This document shows, piece by piece, positions 18,784 through 31,489 of a stretch of DNA of 64,000 nt. Within the stretch, counting starts at the first letter, position 1. Each line of letters starts with the position of its first letter. Made by a program: the position numbers and the translations under genes. Source of the stretch: Rattus norvegicus (lineage: Eukaryota > Chordata > Mammalia > Rodentia > Muridae); the NCBI RefSeq assembly GCF_036323735.1, contig NC_086024.1:59458424-59522423 (forward strand). The letters run 5' to 3'. Under the pieces are notes generated by a model. It searched no databases, was not told the origin of the DNA, and worked only from the letters and a program-made list of their open reading frames with translations.

Positions 18784-19890
18784 CAAGAAGATAGGGGAAA
18801 TCTGGGAGGAGATAGACATTAACTAGATCAAGATAGGTTTTATGAAATTATTAAAAATTAATAAAAGCATAATTTTAAGTTGTTCCTGGGAATTTTTTTT
18901 TACATATAAACCACTTTGTGTCAGGCAAAATTAGTTCTATTGTGTAATCTTTTATTGATTCAAATTTAATGCTGCTTCTTTAGAAAGGAGAGTGTACTGT
19001 TTTTAAAAGAATATAAACCATTTCTAAGGTTGTGTGTATCTGTCCCTAAGAGAGGTCTTGGGTTTACCGGTTTGAATACAATGTGACTTTTTAGTGTGTT
19101 TATCCAATGCATTTGTTGGGAACTAGGGAGAAAAATCGACTTCAGATTTCTACCTACTCATTGCATCCTATGAGTAAGAACTTTATTTAAGTAAGGGCTA
19201 TCATACTAGGAGATGTTTGAGGAGAATGCTGACCCAGCATTCTTCTCTGGAGGGAAGCTGAATCAAAGAAGACATAAATGGGCATCACATGTCTAGACTG
19301 TAAGAAAAGATGCCCCAACACATAAATGCTATTTGTCAGAACTTGGCTCAAAGACTGAGCCAGGAACTAGACAAAGTTATGTTTCAGATGTGTATACCAG
19401 TTTAACAAGCCAGACCTTCTCTTAAGAAAGTCTAATTGACCAGGGCACCCTAGAGTCCCTTAACAGAGGCTTTCTTGTTTTATGCCTTCCCTCAGTTATC
19501 TTTCTTCCCAAAGGGCCTGGAAACTTTAATCATAAAACCCAACTGCAAGATCAATTGTTTTCAAATAACAAAAGATGTTAATGCAGTTTTTATAGCGCAG
19601 CAGGTCTCATTACGTTACCGGGCTTCGATTTCCTATTGCAAGCCAGAATTGCTTTCTAAAATTAGTAAATATGTAATCTATAAGTATTCTGTGTTTTGAA
19701 ATACATAAAATAAAAGATGTATTTTATTGGATCGTATACATTTTTTGCAGTGACAAGTAAAGAGATGACGCACTGTCTTGAAAGCAGCAGCACCATCTCA
19801 AGAACAATAAACACGCATCTCCCTACCTTTTTAAACTCCAAGGATAATCTGTTCTTTCAATTTCGTTTTTAAACTCAAGCCTCAATTAAA
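18784..19890. other. Unrecognised non-coding sequence
   Basis: No domain, RNA gene or clear repeat. The 74-aa frame at 19475 has no recognisable features. Confidence 0.35.
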
Positions 19891-19894
19891 AGCA

Positions 19895-20020
19895 GTAAGT
19901 GATTATTGAACACCAACTCTGTGTTCAGGAATCAGCTCAGAGGAACGTTAATAAGAATAATTGATCTTAATTTTAATGAGGAATGTGAAATTTGCCCAGA
20001 GAGGTTACAGGACAACTTAA
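19895..20020 (-). mobile_element. MIR SINE relic, antisense
   Basis: The plus strand carries 'TTATTGAACACCAACTCTGTGTTCAGG', 'TTTTAATGAGGAA' and 'TTGCCCAGAGAGGTTACAGGACAACTT'. These are antisense MIR landmarks in the right order. The 96-aa frame starting at 19906 is therefore repeat-derived. Confidence 0.65.
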
Positions 20021-20615
20021 AGAGACAACAGGATAGAATACACCTTACAAGGTGCACACATTGGGATATGTTGCTTCAAATAATATCTAAAAAGCTTTGG
20101 AGAAGAATTTATACAGCACATCTTACTAGAGAGAAAAAAATCTACATCTTAAAAGGTGTAACTAAAAGTACAGCTTATTTAATACCTAGCAATTAAGGAA
20201 CAAATGTTTCTTATAAAGATTATTCTACTAAAGACACATAAAAATAAAATGACACAGTGTTCAGCCTTCATCAGAGAAACATCTTCTTGCAGTAAATAGG
20301 AGTTAGCACAGAGTCTCACAATTGGAAATTGTGAGTAAGAGAATTTGGAGCACTCAGTCCTAAATTTGGTGTCTTCATCTACCCCTCAGCCCCCCTGACA
20401 GGCTCATGAATCTATGCAGAAGAGTAGGTCAAAAGATGGTTAGAGCCAGAGGTCACAAATGACTCCAAGGAAACAATGTCTTCTAGACACTACAGGAAAA
20501 TCTAAAACTTCACTGATTATCTTACAAACCATGAGAAAAATTCCATATTACTGTGATGAATGCAACATTAATTTTATAGTAGACAAAAGCCAGTGGGATG
20601 AGTTTTTAAAGTCTT
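20021..20615. other. Unrecognised non-coding sequence
   Basis: Nothing recognised. Confidence 0.35.
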
Positions 20616-20832
20616 TATTATTTTTACTTATATTTAAGTGTGTGTTTCTGTGTATGAATTAGGAGAGGGGCATGTATTGCTTGGGGAAGACAAAAGAGGG
20701 CACCAGGTCCCCTAGAAGGGCAGTAAGATGCTGTTTTGAGGCATTTGAAGGGGGTGATGAGAACCAATCTTTGGTCTTTTGTAAGAGCAGAACCTCCTCT
20801 TAACTGACAAAGTATTTCTGGCTTATGACATC
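20616..20832 (-). mobile_element. B3 SINE, antisense
   Basis: The plus strand shows 'TGTGTGTTTCTGTGTATGAATTAGG', 'AAGAGGGCACCAGGTCCCCTAGAA', 'GATGAGAACCAATCTTTGGTC' and 'GAGCAGAACCTCCTCTTAACTGA'. These are the reverse-complement landmarks of B3/B2-type tRNA-derived SINEs in correct order. Diverged. Confidence 0.75.
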
Positions 20833-23800
20833 AGCTTTCAGAGCACTGAAAGTATTATGGCAACCCAGAGGTCTGGAAGTAAAGTTCTAAGAACAAGATA
20901 ATTAAAAAACAAAAGACAAAAAAAAAAAAGAAAAGAAAAAAACCAAGCAAACATGTACTAACAGGAAATTAGTATTAAAATTAGATAAAAGGAGAAATTA
21001 TTGGAACTAAGAATGCAATTTTTGAATGTGAGACTAAATCCAAGTGAATATTTTCTGTAAATGTTGATATTACCATGTGCAATATAAATGATAGCAGTTT
21101 TAAAGTTCCAAAACATTGAAAAGTGTGAATGTTAAACTAAGAAAAACTAAGTAAGGTGTTAGTTTCTGGGTGATTGCAAATGTACTAATTAGAAATACAT
21201 TTATAATAAGACAAGAGAAAACTATAAGAGTGATTAAGAAATACAAACCAATACAAGGAAAATAAAATTATAAAGTACAAAAATTGGAATTAAAACTGAA
21301 GAACTGTACAATGCTAAAATTGAAGGAAAATATTTTAGTAAATGTTCAAACGTAACTTAACTAGAATGATTTAGTGAGAGCTCAAAATTGTCAGTCTATA
21401 TTGACAAGAAGGCTACAAGATGATAAAAAATTCATCATTCTTTGATGTTAAAATTACAAATGCTGGCCATCTATCATTTAAAAGAAAACCTCTGTGGCTA
21501 AACTAATACCTTATAAAAACACATTTTACAGCAGGAAGTGCTACTAGACGTAGAGGGATTTCACAATGGAGCTTATGGTCTCATGTGAAGATGTTCCGTC
21601 ATAAATTCCTGTGCACATTCATTTTGGAGAGATTTTAGTGTTTTCTTTCAGATACTAATTTTAAAAACAGGCGAATTATAAAGTAAAGATTAATAACACA
21701 TTCATGGGTCAGATGTATATGGCCCAAGGGTAAATTTTATTACAAATAATTTTTCATAGCATAAACTTTATCAGCGTCTATGTCATTTCCTTGATGTGAA
21801 GTTTTAGCCAACAAACAGTAAGCTTGACAAACCTTTTGATTTGAAGAGAGCCTGTGTTAGGTATTTCCTTTAATAGTCACATTGACCATTGAGATGCTGT
21901 GTGTATGTATGTATGCCTCAGGATTTCTCAAGAATACATTTAGAAATAACTCAGGATAAGGATGGTATGGTGTTTTCCTGTTAGCATATAGAGGTGGCTT
22001 TGAGAATATTATATGAATAATATATATTAATGACCATCAGAATGATTCAGATAAAATCATACTGTGTTTGTGATGGTGCATTTGATGGGATGGGGATATG
22101 GTTAAAACAGGAAATGTTTTCCATTTGAAAGTGGGATTTTTTTTTTTTGCTCTTGATAGAGAGACATTGAAATTCATTTTTATGTTACTGAATTGCTGGT
22201 TAAGGAACAAGAATCCTGCAGCTATTTCACCTCAGGAAATAAGGTGGGTTTGACAGCTGCAAGGAGGAGGTTAAGCTCTTTGCTTGAGAGTGGGTGGAAA
22301 TTCAAACTCAGAGGGAGGTCAGAACATCTTTAAGAAGGAGAATGTTGGCAAGTGACTAGGTACAGTTCCAGATAGAGCAGTGAGTGGGTGAAGAACAGTA
22401 GAACAGCAGATTGTGAAAAGTGGAAATTCAGTTCAGCAATTAACTGTGCAGTGTCAGTCTAGGTAAAATGAAGATGTGCTAAAGCCCTTGTCTCTGTAGT
22501 AGGAGATGAGCAGAGCTGGAAGACATGTGTCTCAATGCCTACAGTAGTCCTCTACGTTCCTATGGGGCCTTGCTGGATTCCGCTGAAATACTATGGTTAC
22601 CATCAAACCGTTAAATATCTGCTATCAAGCCCATCTCTTCAGATATCAGTTTGACATGCTATTGAAGAGCAAGAAATTCTGAGAAGTGGTAAAGCATTTT
22701 CCTTTTTTTTTCCTGTTACTTTTGCATTATTGACTTCCTTCTATTTTCAGCTTTTCAGAGAAATCCAAAAGAACATAATCATTTGTGCAAAACCCATATA
22801 TTCCAAGTTCCCTGAGAAATAGTGAATTGACAGGATATTTTAAAAGAAGAGGAACAAGACAACAAGGAGGAAGAGGGAAAAAGAGGAGGACAAAGAGAAG
22901 GAGGAAGGGGAGGAGGAGGAGGAGGAAGAGGAAATGTCAGAATGCTTTCTTGCAGCAATGACTCTTGTTTTATTCTGTAGCCCAGGTTTGCCCAGTTGAT
23001 CTTCCTGGTTCAACCTCCATCTCACTGAGATCACAGTACTGAACCAACATATGAGGCTTAGGAATAGTTTTATTTTCCTGACAGAGAAAATAGGCCACCT
23101 AAATATGAAAACTCTAATGTCAAGTTTATGGTGTACACTATTGGTAATATCAATGAAGAGAGTGGATATAACATGTCAGGCTCATAATATACATTCAAAT
23201 TTTTCTTTCATTCTGTGAAAGAGAAGAAAATGTGAATAAATATTTAATCTCAATACATTTGTAAATGAAAGCAAGTGTCTTCAGTGCCTGCCAGGACTGA
23301 CACACAAGAAGTCTACAAAGGTCACAATTGGCAAGGGATCATTGATAACTTAGTAACTGTTCTAGTGGACTACAGATTAAAATACCTCTTTTTCTTGTAA
23401 AAATAGAAAGCAATTACATTAAGACTTACTGCAGCATTAGGTGACACGAAAGACTTTAAAGATGACTTACTGTGTAGACATTGCAAGGCACCTGATTGAT
23501 AATGCAGCAATCTGTTGAGATACTTAATTGCAAACATCAGAGGAAGGGCTGCTGGCTGCACTCTACCATATTTTCTTACTTTAGCTGGGTAAGAAGAACC
23601 AAAAGTATTTGGACGACATCCTGGGTTGATAGTCATTCCTCACAAAGAGATGACATCACTGTATCTAGAAAACACATTGTCATTCTATCTTATCCAGGCA
23701 TCCTCAACAGTCCCCTTGTCAAGCTCCAGCAGTTAAGGGCGGTCCTGATAGAACATGAACAGGTGTCCTCAAATACTGTCAATGGAGGACAATGGATCAT

Positions 23801-24104
23801 TGAATACAGAAGAAACTCCAATAATAAGCTATGTTTTAAAAGTCCCCAATGACAACTGGTATCTTGAACATGAGTTGCTACACAAGCAAATAATAGGATG
23901 AGGGAAGAAATAGCTATGAACTGAAATATGGTAAAATGCAGAACGCTTGTGAGAATGACAGACACATGCTTCTGTAGAGACAAAAGTACTGTATAAAAGA
24001 ACAGAGATTTGCTTTTTCAGGCATCTTTTCCATAGCAAACTGGAATAAAAGCAGCAATGTGTACCAAGGAAGTAGAGTTGCATGTTTAACGTCACTTGTT
24101 TATT
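20833..24104. other. AT-rich unrecognised sequence with polypurine tract
   Basis: An A-rich tract lies at 20915-20945 and a strand-asymmetric GGA-rich polypurine run at 22849-22933. The remainder shows no gene or repeat I can name. The overlapping antisense frames at 23496-24158 lack domains. Confidence 0.4.
22849..22933. repeat. Polypurine (GGA)n-rich tract
   Basis: About 85 bases of almost pure A/G on the plus strand, including uninterrupted GGA triplets. Prone to triplex or slippage. Confidence 0.85.
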
Positions 24105-24232
24105 TTTTACATTTTTGGAGGCAGTCTTAGAGATAGCCTGGTCCTCACTACTTAGCACAGTCTGGCTTCGAACTCATGACCACCTTCCTTTTGCAGCAAT
24201 GGGTATTCGGCACTATGCCCAGCTACAGTTTG
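24105..24232 (-). mobile_element. Degraded B1 SINE, antisense
   Basis: In order: 'TTTTTGGAGGCAGTCTTAGAGATAGCCTGG', 'CAGTCTGGCTTCGAACTCATGACC' and 'GGTATTCGGCACTATGCCCAGCTA'. This matches the reverse complement of B1 (7SL-derived). Old copy with indels. Confidence 0.7.
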
Positions 24233-25892
24233 ACGTAGATGAAGTTGCTTTGTGTGTTTCCCTTCTCGATACTGAGGAAGACATAAAAGTAATCCCTACC
24301 AGAGCAGAATGTCAGGATTCAAAGCACTTGGACCCATTGTTTCTTTGGTGGTGAGGTGCATTATTTAGGCAGAAAGGATGTGGGAAAGAAAAGTTTCTTT
24401 TCATTGTGGTGGAAAACAAAGAACCAGTGACAGGGTTCAGGGGCCAGGTCAAGGCATCATTCAAAGATGTTCCAGAAGACCTACTGCCTCCAAAAATTCT
24501 CATCTTCCACAGTTTCTTGCCTTCTAACACTGCTCGGATTCTGTGTTGATCAGTGAATTACTCCGTCGATGAAGGCCAAGCCTCCATGATCCAGTCAGCT
24601 TACCCATCTCTGAGCACTGAATGTGTTGGGACCTTCAGTACTCGAGTGTTTAGTAGAAAAGCACCTTCTATCAAAGCCAGCTTCTGTTAGTGCTAGACGT
24701 CATATATTAATTTAAGTAAAGGTCAATATAAGAAACATAAAATTTTATTATTGTATGTGAAACAGAAGGTAAGGCTTAAAATAACTTTAGGGAAAATAAG
24801 ATAATAATAGAGAATAATAGAGAAAATTACTAGGAACATAATAAACGGAATATATTAAATATGTTTGTAGGAAGAAACTCAAACGTATCCTTATTCAAAA
24901 TTAAACTATGTAAATTAAAATTGATCAAATCTTCCTATTGACTTTTTAAGTCTCTCATTTACTGTGTTCTTAAGTTCCAGAATTTTTGATGCACTTTTTA
25001 AATTTTAACTGCTTCTAGCTATTTGCTTAGCTTTTGATTTTATACAGATTTTATTTCCTGACTTTATTTGCCTATCTATACGTCACGTTTTATTGCTCAT
25101 TGGAGTTTTTTTTTTTAAAGATTATTTTGAATTCTTTTTCAGGAAGTTTTTTATATCTCCACTTATTTAGGTTAAACTTTTGGAAATCGATTTGTTCTGT
25201 TTGTGGTATTGTCTTTCTCTGATTATTTAAAATGCCTGTGACCTTGCAATGGTGCCCCGCACTTTCAGTAGAGGTGTCTCCCTGTGTACATACTTGGCAG
25301 GGAAAGCCCTGCGTGTACAGGCCTCTCCTGAATTTGCTGCTGGATTCCTTAGATGGCTATTCTGGTGCCATGTCAGAGGATGTGTGAGATTAGAACTTGA
25401 TTTCTCAGAGGATAACACACTGACTCTGCATGGAAGATCAGATCAGGGTTCACAGGATGAGCCTAAATCTTCCCTGGGTGATCCTGGTGCTTGATTCTGA
25501 AGAGTAAACTGGATCCTTGGGTTTATAAGGGCCAGTTTGACATCAGTGTTTATTGCTCTGGACGTGGCCACTAGATGCGTAGCTAGACTGAATACCTAGA
25601 TCTACAGGAACAAATATAGCTGCTAATTGATAAGCCACAAACAAACATCTTCAGTGTATGCCTAGTACTGTGGCGTGTTTGGAACCTTGGTCATTGAAAA
25701 CTACTCTGGCCCTGAGTCCTTAGGAACCTCTGCAGAATCTAGTGGGATGATCTGTAACCTTGAAAAGATATTGAATCGTTTGTGCATGAGAGTCAAACTG
25801 GATTCTGGGTATATGTGGGTAGATTGGAATCTGGAGTCTATAGCAGGTAATATGATGATAGTGTAGACCTGGAAGCTGCAACCTGGGTTGAA
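24233..25892. other. Mostly unrecognised; possible ancient repeat at 24340-24660
   Basis: 24340-24660 ('GAAAGGATGTGGGAAAG', 'CATGATCCAGTCAGCTTACCC', 'GTTGGGACCTTCA') loosely recalls an ancient mammalian MER/LTR repeat, but I cannot name it. Small frames at 25227-25494 overlap on both strands and are unsupported. Confidence 0.3.
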
Positions 25893-25893
25893 A

Positions 25894-25946
<53 letters not shown>
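25893..25946. repeat. (AC)n microsatellite
   Basis: About 26-27 uninterrupted AC units. The Cys/Val-repeat frames on the minus strand are artefacts of it. Confidence 0.98.
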
Positions 25947-25949
<3 letters not shown>

Positions 25950-27028
25950 AACACAAAGGTTTCTTTATCTTCCTTTCAAACAAGAACAAGTGCTCCTAGG
26001 AAAGCCTTGCTTGGCATAATTCCTTTAGTCTCTTGAATAGGACGTGCTAAGCTTTAACAGTTTGTAGTTTCCCCCTTATGATCTTAGCCCCACAAGTTTG
26101 TAAATGCTTTGCTTAGTAAATAAAAAGACAGAACTTGGAACATACTGGCTGTGCATTGATAGGGTTTTGAAACCTCACAGTCAAGTGTATAACTTAGAGG
26201 AAAATGAAAAAGGTCTAGCAAACTTTAAACATTCAATTGGGCAGATCTATTACTTATTCTCAGTTGCTCTAATGAAGGGAACAGCACCATGGATTAGCAA
26301 AACACACATATTTAAATAATTAAATAACAATTTTTTGCTATCTGGAATCTTGTGATCAATGACAAGATTATGCCTCTTCAGGTCTTCAGCGAATTTGCAT
26401 CGACTGAGTTACTCTCAGTTAGCTTCATAGTTGAAATAATTCCTGACATGTGCAAGCTGAGATTAGCTCTACCTTCTCCCCTAATTTGAACATAATAATT
26501 AGAAAGGCACATGCACGAGCTTCCAGTTTATACGAGTTCATTTAGTGAAATCCCTTGAGCTCCTCCAATTAGAAAACAAGTTTTTGAGTTAATATCCTTC
26601 AATTGTTAAAAACTTGCGTCACTGCGAGAGCACATTGAGGCGTGAAGGTCCCAGCACACTGGCAGCTGATTGTAAGGGGATATGATTGTTCCACATTTAG
26701 ACTGGAAAGGGTTAGGAACTCCACTTCCCAAAGTGCTTAATGAATGAAAGGAAAATTGGACCCCTGAGCCAGAGTCAATGACCTAAGAGAGTGAAAATGT
26801 TCACAGGTTAACAAGGGCTGTGGTTCCTTACCACGATTCTCAGCAGAGGAGAATGGCAAAGCAGATATTCATATTCTGCCTTAATATTCAAAAAATCCAT
26901 TTTCTGCCTAAAGAAAATGCCCCCCGTAGAGTACTGGGAGCCCTGGTGCTGTTGATCTTGAACTCTATTCCTGCTCTCTCGTGCTGATTCATCGATTTAA
27001 ACGCATAGTCTGCTTTAAGAGTTCCTTC
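25947..27028. other. Unrecognised, possibly conserved non-coding DNA
   Basis: No repeat identity. 26380-26700 has several AATTAG/TAATTA-like homeodomain cores amid balanced sequence. That composition is common in conserved non-coding elements but not diagnostic. Confidence 0.3.
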
Positions 27029-27512
27029 TAAGATATTTTTTTTTTTACTTTTTAGGGTTTTTTTTATTCTTTAATCCTTTTTTATAGTCCAGACTTCATC
27101 TCCGCTCTAGTCTCCCCACCCCCCATCACTCTTCATCCCATACCTCTCCAACCGCTGTCTCCAAGAGGATGTCCCCACTCCCACCCCCACCCCAACCTCA
27201 CCAGGCCTCCCAACTTCCTGGGGTCTCAGGTCTCTCCAGGTTTAGGTGCATCTTCTCTCACTGAGGCCAGACCGGGGCAGTCCTCTGCTCTATATGTGTC
27301 AGGGTCCTCATATCAGCTGATGTATGCTGCCTGGTGGGTGGCTCAGTAGATGAGTGATCTCGGGGGTCCAGGTTCCCTATAGAAGACTGCTGGGCTTCTT
27401 TTGGGTAGCCCTTCTCTTCAGCTTCTTCCACTTTTTCTCCAATTGAACCACACGGGTTTTGCCTTCCGTTCATCATTGGTTGGGTGCTAGTATCTGACAC
27501 ATTTAATTTAAA
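27029..27512 (-). mobile_element. Old rodent L1 3' UTR fragment, antisense
   Basis: It begins in an impure poly(T), then a C-rich segment. Antisense L1 3' UTR landmarks follow: 'GCTGCCTGGTGGGTGGCTCAGTAGATGAG', 'GGGGGTCCAGGTT', 'CTTCTTCCACTTTTTCTCCAATT' and 'CATCATTGGTTGGGTGCTAGTATCTG'. 5'-truncated. Confidence 0.75.
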
Positions 27513-28770
27513 GTGAAAAAGACGTAGATTATTATCCGTTAACATTTTATATTCAAGTCATATAAGCTTTACTAGAATAGGAAAGTCGGCTGTTGAATTT
27601 CTCGTGATCTTGTAGGCAATGCATGCACTGCAGGTGGTTATGGCTGGTTTCTTCACCATTTCAACCTTTTGTTTTAAAAAAAGTATGCGGTTCACTTGAA
27701 TTGGAGGGAGTTTACTGGCCACGCAGCCCTGGCCACTACCCTGCTGATGTTTTACAGATATAAAATGTCCGATTGGCTGCTATGAGTCATTCTTAGTGAG
27801 GAATCTTATCTTAGCACCTGCTTTATCTTTAACATCCTTTTCAACTTCTTGTAGAAGGAGAACAATAGCCAAAAAGAAAAAAAATTGGGACCATTCCAGT
27901 TTTGAAACACCTGCCTTAGAGATAAAGTCTGTAATTTTAGGCACTCGCAATCCCTTTGCTTTGGACTGGAATTCGTTCTGCATGCTGTGAGCATCTGCTC
28001 TCTCTCTCAAGCACGTGCTTGGCCAGGGTCTGACTTCAGTCTAGTGAATTATAAGATCATCTCTGTTACCATGGAAAACTTTGCAGATCAGAAAGTCTCT
28101 GAAGATCTGGCTTCACAGTAAATGCCTTTTATGAGTTCAAGAAACATTACACCATTAGCGGTAGGGAATCAGTCACTAATCCTTCATGACCTAACTCCAG
28201 TGCGATACTGATAATCTCTGACTTACAGAGACTACCCCAAGTTTACATGGCCACTGTGAACCTAAATAGTCATTTTTATTTTTATTATTATTATTTTTTA
28301 ATTACAGACAGGAACTACACAGCTGGAAGCCGGAAGCACTAGATTTGCTTGGACTATTAAGACATTTCACAGTTAAATAAATGAAAAATATTTATTCCAC
28401 CTCCTTTTATTTTTCTCTTGAGATGGACATATATCCGCATTGATTCTCGCAATGGAGTCACTTACAGAGTGTAGGTTTGTTTTAATAATATGCTAATTCA
28501 CTATTCAAACATCAACAGCTCCTGAGTATTCACATAACTAATGTTATTATCCTGATTAATTATATTGGGTTTATTTTAATCACCTGAAAGTCTCTGACAG
28601 GAGGCAGTCCTTGTTTGAATCCTGCTCTGGGGCAGCAAGCACCAGGAATTATTTAGAAGGATAATTATCTAGAAAAGTGTATGTCTAAAATTTACCAGTG
28701 TCAGATGTCTCACAGAAACAATGAACTCACCATGATAGTCCTGAAAACAAATCACTTTGGAAAAAGATTA
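27513..28770. other. Unrecognised sequence, candidate conserved non-coding DNA
   Basis: No interspersed repeat seen. 28450-28600 is rich in homeodomain/POU-like words (ATATGCTAATTC, GATTAATTATAT). The frames at 27780-28010 overlap on both strands and have no recognisable domain. Confidence 0.3.
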
Positions 28771-28774
28771 AAAA

Positions 28775-29070
28775 TAATTACGAATCTCGGCCAGGCTTGC
28801 TGTGTGCTTTGTTCTGTAGCACAGCAGCGACGTTTTTCAATGAGAATGAGTGACAGACGGAGAGACAGAAATGTTCCTGTCGTATCACGATGTGGCTTTC
28901 GGCGTTCAGTTGTGAGATTACCGGGTTTGGCTAACTTGGTGGATTAATGTAGGGAGTATGGCAGAGTAGCGACGTCACATCCATACACGTTTATTTCGGC
29001 TACTTCAGAATCCTTACCGGAACACGGAAGAGTCAGTTCACGACACCCAGACTTCTGTCAATTATTTTCG
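28775..29070. promoter_or_regulatory. Small CpG-rich patch with CRE-like site
   Basis: By hand count, 28801-29040 has 14 CpG among 45 C and 67 G: observed/expected about 1.1 at 47% GC. Surrounding sequence is strongly CpG-poor. It includes CGACGTCAC at 28970-28978, close to the cAMP-response element TGACGTCA. No SINE or L1 identity seen. Too short and too low in GC for a standard CpG island. It could be an unmethylated enhancer, a small promoter or a young insertion of unknown type. Confidence 0.35.
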
Positions 29071-30154
29071 GTAATGTTTATAAGGACATATGTAAATATA
29101 ATTATTTTAACTTTAATTTTAGGGATTCTATTCATAGTGGACATGTGAATAGTGTTTTAAAATCTTTTTAAAGCTCTCCATTGATTTCAAAGGTGTTTGA
29201 GAGAATACGTGATTTTTTTTTTTAAATCTGCATGGTTATAACATCTGAAGGCAGAATGTAGACAGACATTTTATGTTTTTCTTTCCCACTGGATATCAAC
29301 CATGTGTTGAAATACTCTAACTTATGCTGGAACCATACAGCCATGATTATGTGGCTTTCTTTTAAGGAGGGACACATTTCATTTCCCTTGTTTAAGAACA
29401 GTTTATTTAGATGATTTGTTTTGTAGATTAATTTTATCATGTCATCAAAAATTCAACTTGTTACTATTTCTTATGTTCACATAAATGTTGTGTAGTTTAT
29501 TGAGAGCTTTTCCGGGAACTATTTCATTTTTATGTATTTTGTGTATTTTTTATGTTTTATCATTTTACTACGGTACACCAATGGGCGGTTTTCATAAAGA
29601 TGAATCCTGCCACCCAGGGTAAATGCCGTTGTTTGTGCTGCACAACTGGTTCCACTGTTCTGGATTCAGTTTGTTTCACTGGCTTAGGGTATACTTGTTT
29701 GTTCTGCTTCGCTTGTATAAGAAAGCCACTCCATGTGGTTATGTCTGCTCTAGAGCTTGTGTGGACCTTGGGAACCACAAACTTACATCCACCCTCCCTT
29801 GTCTGCCCCCTGAGTACAAGGAATCCATTATGTTACCAGGGATTTTGTTAATCGTGTTTTTGAAGAATGTTAGCTTTAGGTATTCCTATATCTTGACATT
29901 TTTTTAATGTCTCCATAATTGATAAGTTTAGTCTCTATTGTTCTAACAAATGCAGTTAAGGATTTACAAATATTGTTTAAAATTAATTTTAATAATTAAA
30001 AATTAATTTCATTATTTGATGATTTCTCTATTGATTTCTGTGTCCTACAGCATTTATTTACATGTTAATAGTTTTACTTTCTTACTTCTATGGACACAGA
30101 ATGAATTTGAATTTTTAAAACTTTTACTACTAGGAATATAAGATATTATTTTTA
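29071..30154. other. Unrecognised AT-rich sequence
   Basis: Frames at 29552-29907 on both strands overlap each other and lack domains. No repeat recognised with confidence. Confidence 0.35.
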
Positions 30155-30170
30155 GATCAGTTTCTTTTTT
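30155..30170 (+). repeat. Target-site duplication of L1 copy B, left copy
   Basis: GATCAGTTTCTTTTTT, repeated exactly at 34537-34552. Confidence 0.95.
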
Positions 30171-30892
30171 TTTTTTATTAACTTGAGTATTTCTTATATA
30201 CAATTCGAGTGTTATTCCCTTTCCCGGTTTCCGGGCAAAAATCCACCTCCCCCCTCCCCCCTCCCCTTCCTTATGGGTATTCCCCTCCCAACCCTCCCCC
30301 CATTGCCGCCCTCCCCCAACAGTCTAGTTCACAGGGGGTTCAGTCTTAGCAGGACCCAGAGCTTCCCCTTCCACTGGTGCTCTTACTAGGATATTCATTG
30401 CTACCTATGAGGTCAGAGTCCAGGGTCAGTCCATGTATAGTCTTTAGGTAGTGGCTTAGTCCCTGGAAGCTCTGGTTGCTTGGCATTGTTGTACATATGG
30501 GGTCTCGAGCCCCTTTAAGCTCTTCCAGTTCTTTCTCTGATTCCTTCAACGGGGGACCTATTCTCAGTTCAGTGGTTTGCTGCGGGCATTCGCCTCTGTA
30601 TTTGCTGTATTCTGGCTGTGTCTCTCAGGAGCGATCTACATCCGGCTCCTGTCGGTCTGCACTTCTTTGCTTCATCCATCTTGTCTAATTGGGTGGCTGT
30701 ATATGTATGGGCCATATGTGGGGCAGGCTCTGAATGGGTGTTCCTTCAGTCTCTGTTTTAATCTTTGCCTCTCTCTTCCCTGCCAAGGGTATTCTTGTTC
30801 CCCTTTTAAAGAAGGTGTGAAACATTCACATTTTGATCATCCGTCTTGAGTTTCATTTGTTCTCGGCATCTAGGGTAATTCAAGCATTTGGG

Positions 30893-31460
30893 CTAATAGC
30901 CACTTATCAATGAGTGCATACCATGTATGTCTTTCTGTGATTGGGTTAGCTCACTCAGGATGATATTTTCCAGTTCCAACCATTTGCCTACGAATTTCAT
31001 AAAGCCGTTGTTTTTGATAGCTGAGTAATATTCCATTGTGTAGATGTACCACATTTTCTGTATCCATTCCCCTGTTGAAGGGCATCTGGGTTCTTCCCAG
31101 CTTCTGGCTATTATAAATAAGGCTGCAATGAACATAGTGGAGCACGTGTCTTTTTTTATATGTTGGGGCATCTTTTGGGTATATGCCCAAGAGAGGTATA
31201 GCTGGATCCTCAGGCAGTTCAATGTCCAATTTTCTGAGGAACCTCCAGACTGATTTCCAGAATGGTTGTACCAGTCTGCAATCCCACCAACAATGGAGGA
31301 GTGTTCCTCTTTCTCCGCATCCTCGCCAGCATCTGCTGTCACCTGAGTTTTTGATCTTAGCCATTCTCACTGGTGTGAGGTGAAATCTCAGGGTTGTTTT
31401 GATTTGCATTTCCCTTATGACTAAAGATGTTGAACATTTCTTTAGGTGTTTCTCAGCCAT
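30893..31460 (-). pseudogene. L1 copy B ORF2 C-terminal fragment
   Basis: C-terminal ORF2 region from MAEKHLKKC to ...SLISGY, with the C-X3-C-X7-H-X4-C motif intact. A further 1-nt frameshift after 'DAPTYKK' splits it into overlapping frames (30893-31342 and 30951-31460). It is also out of frame with the upstream ORF2 because of the 5-A run at 31506-31510. Confidence 0.92.
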
Positions 31461-31489
31461 TCAGCATAGCTCAGCTGTGAATTGTTTGT

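Noticed and set aside
19906..20196. 96-aa hypothetical protein with Cys pair
   Set aside because: It starts within an antisense MIR relic and has no domain. Chance frame.
25701..25989. Cys-Val-rich small proteins
   Set aside because: Translation of the (AC)n microsatellite. The same applies to frames at 48852-49174, 50143-50416 and 51336-51615.
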